This document shows positions 63,177 to 64,000 of a stretch of DNA of 64,000 bases, piece by piece. The position numbers were made by a program, and so were the translations under genes. Numbering within the stretch: the first letter of the stretch is position 1; each line of letters starts with the position of its first letter. The stretch comes from Alkalicoccobacillus murimartini (GTDB lineage Bacteria > Bacillota > Bacilli > Bacillales > Bacillaceae_D): the NCBI RefSeq assembly GCF_030813245.1, contig NZ_JAUSUA010000002.1, forward strand, positions 806,001 to 870,000, given 5' to 3'. The notes beneath the pieces were generated by a model, which saw only the letters and a program-made list of their open reading frames with translations, did not search any database and had not been told where the DNA came from.

Positions 63177-64000
63177 ATGAAACAAAAATTACCTATTTTT
63201 GTTGCTACTACACTACTTGTTCATCAATCCTTTTCACTCGTTGCTGCTCCTTCAGCACTGGCAGCAACAGAAGGGTCCATTTCTTCCAAGGACGAAGTAG
63301 TCTATGCAAATTTGCAAGCTAACGGATTGGTTAATGAACTCTATATTGTTAATGCGCTAGAGGTTACAGATGAAGGTGCTGTACAAGATTATGGTTCCTA
63401 TGATCAAGTGATTAACTTAACGGATGTATCAGAGATCACTCAAACCGACTCAAACGAGATTGATCTACAGTTACCTACAGGTAGGTTTTATTATCAAGGC
63501 AACCTAACAACACAAACGGAACTCCCTTGGGAATTTGAGATTACCTATTCATTAGACGGTCAAGAGGTAGAACCCTCTGATTTGATAGGTGAAGAAGGTG
63601 CATTCGAATTAGACATTCAGGTTTACCAAAATGATGAGGTTGATCCTGCTTTTTTTGAAAACTATTTATTACAAGTTTCCATTCCTCTTGATAGCAATAA
63701 GTTTACACAGATCGAAGCACCAACTGCGGCTGTGGCAAATGCAGGGGAAAATAAACAAATTGCTTTTACTGTTATGCCAGAGGAAGAGGCACATCTCGAG
63801 CTATCAGCTACAGTCACAGATTTTGAACTTGAGGGGATTGAGATATCTGCACTGCCTTCCTCCTTCGCCATTGATTCTCCGGACACAGAGGAGTTAACAG
63901 GAGAATTTGATTCCTTAACTGGTGCCATTTCTGAGTTGAATGATGGGATCGGGGAAGTAAAAAGCGGAGTTAGTGAATTAGCCAATGGGCTACAACAGTT
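63177..64000 (+). CDS. exported partner protein of the MMPL transporter, 3' end outside the window
   Basis: The ATG at 63177 directly follows the MMPL stop codon (TAAATG) and has GAGGAGGAAG upstream. The 274 visible codons begin with a signal peptide (MKQKLPIFVATTLLVHQSFS, probable cleavage after ALAA). A beta-rich domain starting KDEVVYANLQANGLVNELYI follows. The last visible residues, AISELNDGIGEVKSGVSELA, start a LxxGxxxL-type heptad pattern as in YhgE/Pip-like proteins. Such exported proteins recur next to MMPL genes. The role is unknown. The gene runs off the end. Confidence 0.75.
   Translation, partial: MKQKLPIFVATTLLVHQSFSLVAAPSALAATEGSISSKDEVVYANLQANGLVNELYIVNALEVTDEGAVQDYGSYDQVINLTDVSEITQTDSNEIDLQLPTGRFYYQGNLTTQTELPWEFEITYSLDGQEVEPSDLIGEEGAFELDIQVYQNDEVDPAFFENYLLQVSIPLDSNKFTQIEAPTAAVANAGENKQIAFTVMPEEEAHLELSATVTDFELEGIEISALPSSFAIDSPDTEELTGEFDSLTGAISELNDGIGEVKSGVSELANGLQQ

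Overview
The window reads as chromosomal DNA of a low-GC, spore-forming Bacillaceae bacterium. Ribosome binding sites are strong (AGGAGG-like), TTG and GTG starts are frequent, and T-rich intrinsic terminators are common. Gene content points the same way: a LicT/BglP beta-glucoside operon, CcpA cre sites, a Ger(x)C germination lipoprotein beside a KatX-like catalase, a Btr-like siderophore activator, and an ECF sigma/DUF4179 pair. A secreted PL1 pectate lyase and acidic exported proteins fit an alkaliphilic or salt-tolerant soil relative, but the species cannot be fixed from the sequence. No tRNA, rRNA, IS element, prophage or CRISPR array was seen.

Layout. 1-111: start of a Bcr/CflA exporter. 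297-3875: sugar operon (isomerase-like TIM barrel, ROK regulator, GlcP-like MFS, maltose acetyltransferase). 3944-8438: beta-glucoside PTS operon, controlled by an RNA antiterminator target overlapping a terminator and encoding its own LicT-type antiterminator. 8519-13475: fumarylacetoacetase-family enzyme, pectate lyase with an intragenic cre, nagA with a NagR/DasR-like operator, and a surface-anchored acetamidase/formamidase-like protein. 13831-15625: hmp and nsrR with a clear NsrR operator. 16622-21547: sugar ABC transporter without an ATPase, divergent from a ROK repressor. 21679-23211: a fusion of a catalytically dead alpha/beta-hydrolase and a SARP-like DNA-binding region. 23467-25562: ECF sigma/anti-sigma pair and a GNAT enzyme. 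25882-28559: SsuABC-like transporter. 28695-33492: DUF2254 protein, catalase, Ger(x)C. 33883-37466: siderophore uptake and regulation. 37499-40328: VOC, SUKH and LLM proteins. 40484-46209: GH3 beta-glucosidase, glutaminase, ArsR/MFS pair with matched operators, SGNH hydrolase. 46313-52710: LysR, MFS, amidohydrolase and ABC transporter, with a divergent RidA. 52841-56947: phosphonate-type transporter phnDCE with a histidine phosphatase and a divergent LysR. 57036-60340: small proteins, a diguanylate cyclase and a stop-interrupted nucleotide-enzyme-like gene. 60374-64000: TetR regulator, MMPL transporter and an exported partner protein that runs off the end.

Carbohydrate genes dominate the first third and are linked by catabolite control: cre sites at 9707 and 20178, and a PRD antiterminator. 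Later blocks are mostly transporter-plus-regulator units.

The most unusual feature is a set of three short-period repeat arrays at 13560, 30160 and 57669. Their sequences differ, but each has a core word every 20-21 bp (about two helical turns), and all three lie in gaps between convergent genes. In the largest, the spacing alternates 21/20 bp for about seventeen copies. I know of no described function for them.
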